Part shown: positions 53,701 to 63,010 of the stretch, in pieces
How positions within the stretch are numbered: position 1 is the stretch's first letter
Layout: each line of letters opens with the position of its first letter
Notes under the pieces: generated by a model
Database searches by the model: none
Told to the model about the DNA's origin: nothing
Seen by the model: the letters and a program-made list of their open reading frames with translations, nothing else
Translations under genes and position numbers: made by a program
From: Terebella lapidaria
Taxonomy: Eukaryota > Annelida > Polychaeta > Terebellida > Terebellidae
Direction: 5' to 3'
NCBI GenBank assembly: GCA_949152475.1
Contig: OX424563.1
Coordinates: 2,887,001 to 2,951,000 of the forward strand
DNA length: 64,000 nucleotides

Positions 53701-54899
53701 TGGTGCTCACCGATGTATTTTCCAAGTTCACCCAAGTGATTGCCACACGTGATCAGACGGCTCGGACAGTTGCCAAGACACTAGTGAAAGAATGGTTCGT
53801 CCGGTACGGAGTGCCATGTAGGATCCACAGCGATCAGGGGCGTTCCTTCGAGTGTGCAGTTGTGCGGGAACTGTGTTCCATATATGGCATCACAAAGAGT
53901 CGCACCACCCCGTACCACCCTGAGGGAAATTCCCAAGCAGAGCGGTACAACCGCACACTCCACGACCGGTTGCGGACTCTGCCAAAGGAATTGAAGAAGA
54001 AGTGGCCGGAACAGTTACCCGAGCTAGTCTACAGTTACAACTGTACTCCCCACTCCTCAACAGGGTATACCCCGTACTATCTGATGTTCGGGCGAGATCC
54101 GAGACTGCCAGTGGATTACCTGCTCGGTACCACACCAGAGGAGCCCACCGGAGTGGATGGATATGTCACGGATCATCAGCGGAGACTACGAGAAGCCTTT
54201 CGATTGGCCGCAGCACGCACTGAACAAGAGGCGCTGAAGAGGATTGCCAGAAACGACAAGATGGCCAACGCCACGGATCTTCCGCCAGGATGTCGGGTAT
54301 TCCTCCGGAACCATGGCGTGCGTGGCAGGAACAAAATACAGGACAGGTGGCAGGAGACCCCGTATACAGTCGTCGACAGACCCGATCCCCAGGGTAATGT
54401 TTATGTCATTGTCCCAACTCAGCAAGATGGGCCTCAGAAGACTGTACACCGAAACTCCCTTCTGGATGCCCGAGCACTCTTGCCCGAGATGCAGGTACCC
54501 AACAATGAGCCGCCAGAGATACCTGACGAAGGCCCAGCACCAGAGGTGATGGCGACTCCTGAGGATTCTGATGAGGATGTGGAGATCTTGTTGGAGGTGA
54601 CAGGTACTGATGTGAGAGAGGCCACTGCAATTGGACTGCCTGTAGCAGACCACGACACGGTTCTAGATGGACCAGAACGGCAAGCAATGGACCCCGCTCC
54701 GGATCAACAGACTCACGGATCACCAGATCGTCCAGCAGTGAGACGGACTGGGAGGTCAACTGCGGGTCAGCACCGCAACCTGCATCGATTGCCGCAGAGC
54801 ACCATTGCTGGAGCAAACTTGGAACAGACTGAGGTGTTAGAGACGATTGCTCAGACCCAATTACTGTTGATGCAGATGCTGGCAAGACCCAGCAAGTAG
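50727..54899 (+). CDS. Pol of the Ty3/Gypsy element (PR-RT-RH-IN)
   Basis: 1390 codons. Protease active site is VLDTGAQVSTL (about residue 37). Reverse transcriptase motifs are FCSLDLAHGYYQIRI, MCFGLSGAPATFMRV and ILVYLDDILVFGS. RNase H motifs are VLEIDASYHGLGAVLSQ and VVYTDNNPLVYLQTS. Integrase has an HHCC zinc finger (MGHQSAEKT ... CQRCVLAKAG), a DDE core (LAVDFTLLE, RIHSDQGRSFEC, HPEGNSQAERYNRTLHD) and a GPY/F-like module (NKIQDRWQETPYTVVDR). The acidic Glu/Pro-rich tail has no chromodomain that I can see. It replicates and integrates the element. Confidence 0.95.
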   Translation: MVDVGEVQSDPAIINRLIGPCPESLVVVSGEDVCCVLDTGAQVSTLTETFYQERLAGKCEVIDVASLLHVTGTQGADVPFIGYVELDVTIAGRMFKGLGFLIVSDPVGTPIAARKLAVPGVIGSNIFREVRCQLSTEGDASYETLLGRTTEGRLCAAALAMYDRQSVTMETLSATKVRVAGRNPVIIPPGMVQVIQASVHPAAAGRQYYGVVEELGTCPLPRGLMMGPSFVTVDQTGKIPCSVANFSDSNVYLKPKTLLGSLQVASMATAESNSAEQGRQLSAEELVERMDIGDGLERSQKHQLVELVDQYLTAFSHYDGDLGCYPGVEHQIRTKDDIPVKVPHRRVPPQHWEELRDYLQQWIDKGVIRESSSPYAAPVVLARKKTGELRMCVDFRALNAKTHQDAYPIPRIEEALEVLRGAKYFCSLDLAHGYYQIRIADEDVPKTAFRSGTGGLFEFTRMCFGLSGAPATFMRVMDKLFGDMNFKQILVYLDDILVFGSTMEETLLRLEVVLQRLREANLKVKPSKCQLFHRKLRYLGHVISAGGVEPDPAKVASLAGWPKPVNEKELRRFLGLAGYYRRFVPGFAQIAHPLHQLVGGGGKKGKKKKPTPKVPWSWTQECDTAFNNLRSALTTGPVLGYPDFHKPYVLEIDASYHGLGAVLSQEQMGQLVVISYASRTLRPSEKNYGSMKLEMLGLKWAVTERYRDYLIGGNAVVYTDNNPLVYLQTSAKLGALEMRWAAELAQFTLTIKYRSGRTNVSADALSRLESHPAEPHSIRFEELRIQHVMDECLGTTIPALEGSVSGVMAEEVAVSGPALGTFPSLPKDEMRALQASDDGIGRLVEIWEHGVRPSLKEQKMEPSQVKRLLRDWDRLEMKDGILCRKVQIHGEPYSQVLLPRSLVQKVLETTHDKMGHQSAEKTIQVLRCRCFWPGMYADVEAYGKRCQRCVLAKAGRQVKCTMGTLSATRPLAVLAVDFTLLEPSSSGMENALVLTDVFSKFTQVIATRDQTARTVAKTLVKEWFVRYGVPCRIHSDQGRSFECAVVRELCSIYGITKSRTTPYHPEGNSQAERYNRTLHDRLRTLPKELKKKWPEQLPELVYSYNCTPHSSTGYTPYYLMFGRDPRLPVDYLLGTTPEEPTGVDGYVTDHQRRLREAFRLAAARTEQEALKRIARNDKMANATDLPPGCRVFLRNHGVRGRNKIQDRWQETPYTVVDRPDPQGNVYVIVPTQQDGPQKTVHRNSLLDARALLPEMQVPNNEPPEIPDEGPAPEVMATPEDSDEDVEILLEVTGTDVREATAIGLPVADHDTVLDGPERQAMDPAPDQQTHGSPDRPAVRRTGRSTAGQHRNLHRLPQSTIAGANLEQTEVLETIAQTQLLLMQMLARPSK

Positions 54900-54975
54900 A
54901 GTCAACACTGATGGGGAGTATTATCTGTTAAATTGTTCTGTTTGTCGAGGACGACAACAGTTTAGCAGGGGTGAA

Positions 54976-56118
54976 TGTGACCGGGTGACCTAGAGGGTCG
55001 CGTAGGGTACATTATGATTCAGTGTGTGTGTGACTTATATTTTGTCAAGATACATTATGATATAACTATAACCTCATAGTGTTCACCGGTAGGTGCTGCC
55101 GCCAGCGGCAATTGACACAAATATATTGTCAGTGTATCATACGAAATGTTCGATGGTAGAAAATGTGGAGAAATGTATATAGAAATGTCTTGAAATTATG
55201 GCGAAGGTTTAATTGCCGCCAGTCGATGTGTTTGCTATGCGAAAGTGTTTGATCTGAGCTTGATTTCCGTGTAATACCGAAGTTTGTGATGTTTTTGGTG
55301 CTATTATTTCTGCGACACACACCTCCGTCCATGAACGCATGGTTTTCCAAATATGCAATAAATCCCCGTTTACTTAGAATATCAGGTTAGAACTGCTAGA
55401 TATTGATATGCATGTAATGTACAAATCATAAACAGGTGTCCATGTTATAGAATAGTTGGTGTATGTTCACGTGTTGCGCCTATGGTGGGCGAGTTCATGT
55501 GTTCGGCCAGTGTAGACACATGTGTGCATAACAATTTTTATTCTTTTTTTTTGTCGTAAATCACAGAGCTGTGCATTTATATTGTCATGTTATATTTGAT
55601 AGACACCATGATCATTTCAATGTCAGCTAGGCTGTCGAGGTGCGATCACTGTGCGATCACTGTAGACGGACCGTCCCGGCTCCGATTTGCTGTTGGAGCG
55701 CTCTGTGTTAGGATCACCATCCGGGGTTCGTACACACCAGTATTGTGTTTATCATTGTATGTTTGTCAGGATTGTAACCATGGTAACGCTCAGGTTATTG
55801 AGAGGTGCTAAGTTTCGTCTTTTCGAGGGAAATCACACTTTCGTTGATTGTCCAGTATGTATTCAATTTCATTGCATGTTTATGTTATATGGTAGAACTG
55901 TTTTCTGGTAGATTGCTGCACATTTTGTATACTAGAATGGTGGGATCTTACTTAGATTACAAAGTTCAGATGGATCATGATGTTACAAACATGTACGAAC
56001 ACATTCATTGTGCCACATGATGCTAATTTGGTCATTGTCTTCTGTGCTTTAACAGGGCTAACTCGTGAATAAACCGAATGAACCAGTACAAAGTTGTTGA
56101 TACTCCCACATGCTCACA
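54976..56118 (+). repeat. 3' LTR of the Ty3/Gypsy element
   Basis: 1143 bp, offset from the 5' LTR by exactly 7204 bases throughout, so there is no length difference. A short purine-rich stretch ('gcaggggtgaa') precedes it and may be the polypurine tract. Confidence 0.95.
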
Positions 56119-56122
56119 CTGG

Positions 56123-57285
56123 TATATAGCCTTAAGCTAGGCCTATAATCTCTTTTAGAATTGACAAAATGTATTTATTCTGCTGTAGCTTTGTTTTGTC
56201 GATAGAATGAGAAATCGTACAAAAATGTGTCTGGAAATGTGTATTACATGCCTAAACTGAGTTGTCAAATCAAGATTCAAGCTAGGGCCAATTAATCTCA
56301 CATCATTTTTTTCCTCAAAGCGGCCCGCGTTGCGAGCGAGTTCTATACACAGTCTCAGGACGTCATTGGTATTTGTCTAAATACTATGGCAACCGGCAAT
56401 GTAGGCAGGCCGATCATTCTCTATCCACTGTTTCCATGCACGATTAACGGCAATTTTCTAAGTATCTGTTGTCGAATTGTGCTTATTTCCTATATATTCC
56501 CGACTATCTCGAGATGTACTTTCCGGTTTGCGTACCAAACAAGAATGCTAAATTTGGCTGATTTTAAAATTGATTCCAACTTTACTGCTAATACAGATCA
56601 TTTTGAGATGTTAAATATCGATTTAAGGACGAGTAACCCATTACATCTCCAGTTATGTTATGTCATGTTTATTGCCTGTACATGACACTGCTCTATCTTA
56701 TTTTTCTCCCAATTTTTGTTATATTGTTTCACTTTGTAAAATTTGCATCTGAGTACATTGTCGCAATTGTCTGGTGACTCAGATATAGACATAAAACAAG
56801 TTTTCGTGACAGCGCCAGGTGAAGATCGAGCTCGGGGGTTGCTAGGCACCGGCCGTTGTTACCTGGCACATAATTCGCCTGCACCATGCCACAATTAAAT
56901 GCTTGAAGCGCATCCCTTCATACACTTGCTCAGTTTACTGACAGTCTGTGGACGGTGGGGAAGAATCAAAAAGCAACCGGCCTGAACGAAAACTGGCGTC
57001 ATACTGTTCTCCAAACGGAAGCCAGGTAAGATATTATGACGTTCCAAACATACATATATATCATGTTTTAATCCTTGATACATGCAAACTGCCCAGAACG
57101 GTTTATGTCACCGTACCTGGCATGGCGTTGCGCACGTCATCCGTCTTTGGCGTCGTCCACATTTTTATCTCTACAGTAAGGATTCGATTCTGTCTAGAAT
57201 TTTGAACAAAACTGCCTAAAATATTCCAAAAGGGAAGTATCTTTATTAATATCGGTTCTATTCAGGGCCTCTCATCAATATTTGT
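56123..57285. other. Intergenic, nothing recognised
   Basis: Frames of up to 99 aa have no recognisable domain or good coding signal. Confidence 0.45.
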
Positions 57286-57600
57286 CATGCCTATGCACAA
57301 AAGTGGAGATTTAAATTTAATGTCAAGAAAACAAAATGTATGATTTCTGGAAAATGTGTTACGCAAGTCAATCCTTGGAAATTAAGTGAGGCAATACTGA
57401 ATGTGGACATCATCTGAACATTCTTGGGACTGTACTCTCTGATGATTGCAGCTCAAAGGAACACGTTTCTCTGCGTATCAATAAGTGTTAACAATCCTAT
57501 TATGCGCTGGGATCCGCTGGCATGGTAAATCCAGGTGCTTCGTGTGAAATTAGAAAATATTTGTGGAACTATTTTTACAGGACAATGAATAATAGCTATT
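57286..57600 (+). pseudogene. LINE reverse-transcriptase fragment (3' part)
   Basis: Short stretches read KWRFKFNVKKTKCMISGK and, after a shift of frame, ILGTVLSDDCSSKEHVSLRI. These follow the usual pattern of the thumb-side region of non-LTR reverse transcriptases (W...N..KTK.M..., then LG...S.D.....H...RI.K). At least one stop and one frameshift interrupt it. It is truncated at both ends and abuts the satellite block. Confidence 0.7.
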
Positions 57601-58490
57601 TTGTCCTGTGGCTTTGAAAATAAGGTGATTGGTCAAATTCAAAGTCACGAGAGTATTTCGCATATATGATTTCCTATATGTTCACAATTGATTACTAAGC
57701 TGTGAATTCAACAATAAGAGAGATATTAGTCATTATGTCATGTGACCTGGAAAATGAAATAAAAAGTCATATCAAAGGTTATCAGAATATTCGGCATATA
57801 TCATTTGCTGTATGTCCATAATTGAATCCTAAGTTGTAAAGTTGATAATAAACAAGATATTAGCCATTTTGTCCTGTGAGACCTTGAAAATGAGGTCAAA
57901 GGTCAAATTCAAGGTCACGACAATATTCTGCATATATCATTCATTATTTTATCCACAATTTATTCCTAAGCTGTAAAGTCGATAATAAGCGAGATATAAG
58001 CCATTCTGTGCTCTGACATTGAAAATAGGGTCGAAGGAATATTAGGCATATGTCATTTCCTATATGTCCACAATTGATTCCTAAGCTGTAAGGTTGATAA
58101 TAAGCGAGATATTAGCCATTTTGTGCCTGACCTTGAAAATGAGGTCAAATGTCAATATCAAGATCATCAAAATATTCGGCATACATCATTTCCTATTCGT
58201 CCACAATTTAGTCCCAAGCTGTAAAGTGGACAATAAGCGAGATATTATCCATTTTGTTCTTTGATCTTGAAAATGAGGTCAAAGGTCAAATTCAAGGTCA
58301 TCAAAATATTCGGCATACATCATTCCCTATAAGTCCACAATTTAGTCCCAAGCTGTAAAGTGGACAATGAGCGAGATATTAGCCATTTTGTTCCTTGACC
58401 TTGAAAATGAGGTCAAAGGTCAAATTCAAGGTCATCAGAATATTCGGACTATATCATTTCCTATATGTGCACAATTAATTCCTAAGCTGC
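57600..58490. repeat. 134-bp satellite, block 2
   Basis: About seven monomers of the same family as 1356-2010. Perfect AGGTCA-A-AGGTCA words occur at 57893-57905, 58276-58288 and 58410-58422. Other monomers carry degenerate versions. The third and fourth monomers from the right are nearly identical in the 'ccacaatttagtcccaagct' region, so recent local duplication has occurred. Confidence 0.88.
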
Positions 58491-58499
58491 AGATTGAAT

Positions 58500-59560
58500 C
58501 CACAACTAGCGTAGGTGATGATTCGTTTCCTTCCTTCTCGTATCTGATAAACAATGACTCCAAGCCCCTGCACACTCGCATCTATATGCAGTTCAAAAGC
58601 TGAGTGTAATCGGCAAATGCAAGAGTAGGTGTGGTTATCAGCTTTAACCGCAAGAGATTGAATGTCTGCTTGTACTGTTCTGTCCAGTTCTAGCTTTCTA
58701 TATTCCTTTGGCGTGAGCTCTTGTTCAAATGGCTTCCCATGAGGTGAAACAGGGGTGCTGCTATTCTGCTAAAGTTTTTTTATAAAGCGGCGAACAAATC
58801 CACAAAATTCCATGAATCGCTGGAGCTCCTTGACTGTAGATGGGACAGGCCAGTTCTGAATCACCAAAATCTTGTCAGGATCTAAGGAAATTCCATTAGC
58901 TGAAATCAGATATCCCAGGTCCTTGACCTCAGTCCTGAAAAAGGTACACTTTGATGGCTTTAATTTCAAACCAGCTTCATTCAGACGCTCAAAAATGGAC
59001 TCCAGTCGGTGTAGATGGTCTCCCAGTTTGAATAATACACTATTATATCGTCCAAGTAGATGAGACATTGGTTCATATGTAGATCTTCCATTGTGCACTC
59101 CATAAGATTTCGAAAACTGGCTGGACAACTTGTCAGTCCGAATGGCAACGAATCAAACTCGTAGAAGCAGAGAGGGCTGACGCTAAAAGCAGTTCTCTCC
59201 TTGTGCTCTTCTGCGAGCTTCACCTGCCAGTAACCAGATTTCAAGTTGAGACAGCTGAAAAGGGTAGATCCATGGAGTGTATCCAACATTCCATTAGTCC
59301 TTGGAAGAACATATGCGTCCAGATCATACGACAAATCAGATCCTGATAATCCACACAAAATCTTAGAGTTGTCCTTCTTTCTAACTAAGACCACTGGAAA
59401 AGAACAACGACTTAGGCAGATGGATATGTCCTGCTTCCATCATGTCACAGAGATGCTGCCTATCCTCTTGGTACATCGATGACGGAATCCTCCTAGACCG
59501 TGTTCTGATTGGTGTGTTGTCAGTCAGATTGACGTGATGCTTGACGATCAGTGTGTACTG
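58500..59560 (-). mobile_element. Ty3/Gypsy-like pol fossil fragment (RT to RNase H)
   Basis: The minus strand carries stretches recognisable as Gypsy reverse transcriptase (a FSCLNLKSGYWQVKL-type block, an LPFGLTSCPASFRNLM-type block and a QCLIYLDDIIVY-type block) and the following connection region (AGLKLKPSKCTFF, LQRFMEFCGFVRRFI). It differs from the intact element at 47.8-56.1 kb and belongs to another lineage. It is broken in several places and old. Confidence 0.85.
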
Positions 59561-59717
59561 TAGATAGGATAAGAAAATTTAATTTAAAACGTTGATATGA
59601 ATAAAACGGGGAACATTAGTGGCGAGCACTATTAAATCCACAAGATGGGGATGAAGGATATGAAAGTGTGACAAGATGTGAAAGTGTGACATACATGTAG
59701 GTATAGGTCAAAATAGT

Positions 59718-59990
59718 ATATTATATATTATATACTGTACAACATAAACAGTTAGTACATTTGCAAAAAGGTTTCCAGTTCTTCAATGATTCTTGAAAAC
59801 ATTTAAATGAAGGAGCAAGTTTCACCTCATTTGGAAACATATTCCAAAGATTCGGAGCCATATACTGTAAACTCTTCTTCCCATATTTAATTGATTTAAA
59901 CCATGGAATGTACAACTTTAGTTCTGAGCTAGATCCTTGTCCGATAACGCAAAGAGATGTTTCCATTTCCTGACGAGTGATTCCAACTTT
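59718..59990 (-). pseudogene. LINE ORF2 C-terminal fragment
   Basis: An 81-codon minus-strand frame reads YGKKSLQYMAPNLWNMFPNE, then VKLAPSFKCFQESLKNW and a CKCTNCLCC cysteine cluster. This is the characteristic C-terminal pattern of many animal LINE ORF2 proteins (YG..S....AP.LWN.LP...... S...F...LK). Only this tail is present, so the copy is 5'-truncated or broken. Confidence 0.75.
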
Positions 59991-60477
59991 TCCTGCTTCT
60001 CTGGATCAGTAGGCCACTAAATTTGCTAGAAGAGGGAACCTGGAGATAAAGTACATGATTGATGATCAACAGTAGGAGGTTCCTCTGTAACATGACGAGG
60101 TGCGCAAACTGTACTGTTTGCTGGTATTGTCAGGGATTTACGTGACAGATTACGGACTTTGACTTTGTGTATGTAGATACACTATTGTCTCCTCATGGAT
60201 GTAAACCAGGGGTCGGGCTCGGGAGTTCGATCCTCCCTGGAGGCTCCACTGTTGTTGTTGGTGGTTCGGAAATGTATGGATCTTTCAACTATTTGAAAGA
60301 ACCGTACATTACACATATGACAAAAAAAATAACTAGCTTCTTCAAATCAAGTAAGTATGATGCATGTTTTTGATGCCTGTTCAAGACATTTCACCGCAAC
60401 TGTAGTTCACTTGCATGTATTGTACATCCATTTCAAGGAGTTGGGACCAAACACAGATCTCACTGGATTAGAAACGC

Positions 60478-61431
60478 ATGAAAGACATGGATTCGCTCGT
60501 AACTGCCCTCCTGTCCAGCCTGCTGATGTTGGTGACCGTCTCAGGATGCTCCTCTCCGCCAGGTGAGTCTATCCGGATGTTCTCCATGGAAGAGACCCTT
60601 GAGATGGCCCCTATCGTGGCCAGTGGCAAGGCCATCTACCACGGACCTGGACAATACGGCTTCAATAACTACACATTCCTGGTGTCTTGTGTCTTCAAGA
60701 CGGGCAACATGACGACAGCGATACCTCGGACTATATTCCTCGTCGACGTCGGGGTCAGCAGCTGTCATGAGACGAAGATGGAGGAAGGAGAGTCATACGT
60801 GATTGGTCTGAAGGTGGCGACAGACGGCGAAATCACTTGGGACTCTCCTGGTGACTATTTCGGCAAGGACTCGGATGTGTCGCTCTACTACAAAGTCTAC
60901 GAACCTGAGAGTCTCAATACTGGGGCCTTTGAATCGTCACCTGAAAACCTGAACAAGACCTCTTTCCTCTGCAGCACTGATGATGTAATCCAGAGCCTTG
61001 GGGTGGGAGGCCCTCACGACCACGAGTGTCCTGCGAGAGGCTTATCCTGTGGATGTAGCATCCCCGAAGGACGAGAAATACCCAGCTTCACCTTGGAAGA
61101 GACCTTGGAAATGGCCCCAATCGTCGTCAGCGGCAAGGACTTGGCCCATAGCGACAAGTTCAATGTGACGTTCCAGGTGTCTCGTGTCTTCAAGTCGGGC
61201 GGTTTGACAGTTGATCAAATTATCACAATTCTAGAGGTTGGGGCCTACAGCTGTGAAGCAACGCTCCTTGAAGTGGACAAGTCGTACGTTATCGCCTTGA
61301 AGAAGTTCGACCAACAGGAGTTCTTGTACAGGTATCCAGACTGGCAGTATATGGATAATTACTATAAGGTGGCTCAGCCGGATGTTAGACTGGGGGCCAA
61401 ACCTGCAAAAGGCCGTTATTTTGAGAGTTAG
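60478..61431 (+). CDS. Secreted protein with two NTR/TIMP-like domains
   Basis: A 317-codon single-exon frame. The signal peptide is about residues 1-23, followed directly by Cys24 (SGCSSPPGE). Domain 1 (about 24-185) contains EETLEMAPIVASGK, TFLVSCVFKTGN, VGVSSCHETKMEEG and SYVIGL, and ends with GGPHDHECPARG. Domain 2 (about 188-317) restarts with CGCSIPEGREIPSF, EETLEMAPIVVSGK, VTFQVSRVFKSGG and KSYVIALKKF. It stops early at RYFES, lacking the last third and the hydrophobic tail found in the 19.9-kb relative. Domain 2 is closer than domain 1 to the 19.9-kb protein (shared FKSGGLT). The protein would be fully secreted, or an alternative 3' exon may exist. No polyadenylation signal is obvious before the satellite. 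Function is unknown; the fold assignment is by pattern. Confidence 0.72.
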   Translation: MKDMDSLVTALLSSLLMLVTVSGCSSPPGESIRMFSMEETLEMAPIVASGKAIYHGPGQYGFNNYTFLVSCVFKTGNMTTAIPRTIFLVDVGVSSCHETKMEEGESYVIGLKVATDGEITWDSPGDYFGKDSDVSLYYKVYEPESLNTGAFESSPENLNKTSFLCSTDDVIQSLGVGGPHDHECPARGLSCGCSIPEGREIPSFTLEETLEMAPIVVSGKDLAHSDKFNVTFQVSRVFKSGGLTVDQIITILEVGAYSCEATLLEVDKSYVIALKKFDQQEFLYRYPDWQYMDNYYKVAQPDVRLGAKPAKGRYFES

Positions 61432-61499
61432 TATGCACGGAGACACCCATTGGCGAATGTGGTATCGTTGGAAAGCTTAAGATCTAAGGGTCACATTTT

Positions 61500-63010
61500 G
61501 ACATATCCCATCTTTTGGGACAGGGGCGGTCACCATGGAAACGGGCTCGGAAGGTCAATGACCTCAAATTTAATCAAGCGTCCCGCTAGGCACCCGGAAT
61601 GGCATAACATATCACTGAAAGTGCTCCTACGACAGAGTGGTTCAACCGATTGGGTTTAACTTTGGAACATAAACAGATGCTGGTACTAGGTATGTGTTGG
61701 CAGAGTGACCCCAATGAGGTGTCAAGAATGGAGGTCTCGGGGGTCGGGATCACCACCCCCTGGAGTTCGCCCCTTCTCCAAATAATGACAAAAGTGCGAT
61801 TTGGGGTTCAAAAGTTTGTTTGTTGAAGAGAAAAAGCAATATAAGAGTTATTAAATAGCACCATTCAAGGGTAAGACCAGTTAGGATTGCAATGATACCA
61901 GCATCACTTGTGGGTGGGGCCGGTTGCCATGGCAACAGACGTTACAAATTGTAGGCGTCGGGACAATTTTTCACCCGAAAATGGCAAGAATATCGGGGTT
62001 TAGGCTGTATAAAAGTGTTAATGATCGAAGACATGGCTATATGAGGCTACCATCACTGTCATAGATGAACATAACATGGGACACGGGCATGCTGATAGCA
62101 CCGTGGCATCAGGGTGGGGCTCGTTTCCATGGCAACAGGTCTAGTTTCCAATAAAATATGGCAAAAATAATGAAGATTTGGTTGTTTTAAAGTGATGATA
62201 TTTGAAGACAGATCAACGATCTTGTCTCAGATAAAACACACGTGGGACAGAGACGGAATGCTACCTCTGTGGCCCCTGGACGAGGCTCGTTGCCATGACA
62301 ACAAACGTTTCTAATGATAGGCGTCGGGTCTATTTTTCACCCGAAAATGGCAAGAATTACGGAGTTCAGGCTGTTCAAAAGTCTTAATGGTCGAAGACAT
62401 GGCTATATGAGGTTACCATATTTGTCATAGATGAACAAAATATGGACACCGACATGCTGAAAGCACCGTGGCCTCATATGGGGCTTGTTTCCATGGCAAC
62501 AGGTCTATATTTTCCTATAAAAATGTCAAAAATATTGAAGATTGGCTGCTTTAAAGCGTTATTGGTTGAAAACAGATCAACGATCTTGTCTCAGATACAA
62601 CACACGTGGGACAGAGACGGGATGTTACCACTGTTGCACCTGAGTGAAGCTCGTTGCCATGGCAACAGAGGTTACTATTGGTAGGCGTCGGGTCTTCTTT
62701 CACCCAAAAATGGCAAGAATTCCGGGGTTCAGGCTGATTAAATTTATCAATGGTCGAAGACACGGCTATATGAGACTACCATCTTTGTCATATATATACA
62801 CAATATGGGATACAGACATGCTGGTAACACCGTGGCCTCCGAGTGGGGCTTGTTTTATATGGCAACGGGTTTATTTTCCCATAAAGATTGGTTATAGACA
62901 GATCAACGACCTTGTCTCAGATAAAACACACATGGGACAGGGACGATATGCTACCACTGTGGCCCCTGGGTTGGGCCCGTTACCATGACAACAGGCAGTC
63001 CTAACCATCC
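61500..63010. repeat. ~366-bp dimeric satellite carrying RFX X-box palindromes
   Basis: About four dimers, each with two related halves of about 200 and 166 bp. One half carries 'aaaatggcaagaat' and 'gacatggctatatgaggcta'; the other carries 'gatcaacgatcttgtctcag' and 'cacacgtgggacagagacgg'. Each half contains a GTTGCCATGGCAAC-type word: 61529, 61923 (perfect palindrome), 62123, 62289, 62487, 62653 (perfect), 62852 (degenerate) and 62979. Spacings are 200, 166, 198, 166, 199 and 127 from 61923 onward. It is non-coding. Confidence 0.9.

Larger units (their letters stand above)
47772..56118 (+). mobile_element. Ty3/Gypsy LTR retrotransposon, looks whole and very young
   Basis: An 8.35-kb element with 1143-bp LTRs, a primer binding site, a leader of about 800 bp, gag, and pol in the order protease, reverse transcriptase, RNase H, integrase. 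Both LTRs begin TGTGAC and end CTCACA. The flanking CTGG (47768-47771 and 56119-56122) is a 4-bp target duplication. I found one clear base difference between the LTRs, which means a very recent insertion. No env-like frame follows pol. Confidence 0.95.

Noticed and set aside
60190-60265. tRNA gene or tRNA-derived SINE suggested by a B-box-like 'gagttcgatcctccc'
   Set aside because: No convincing A box, cloverleaf or acceptor-stem pairing could be found around it.
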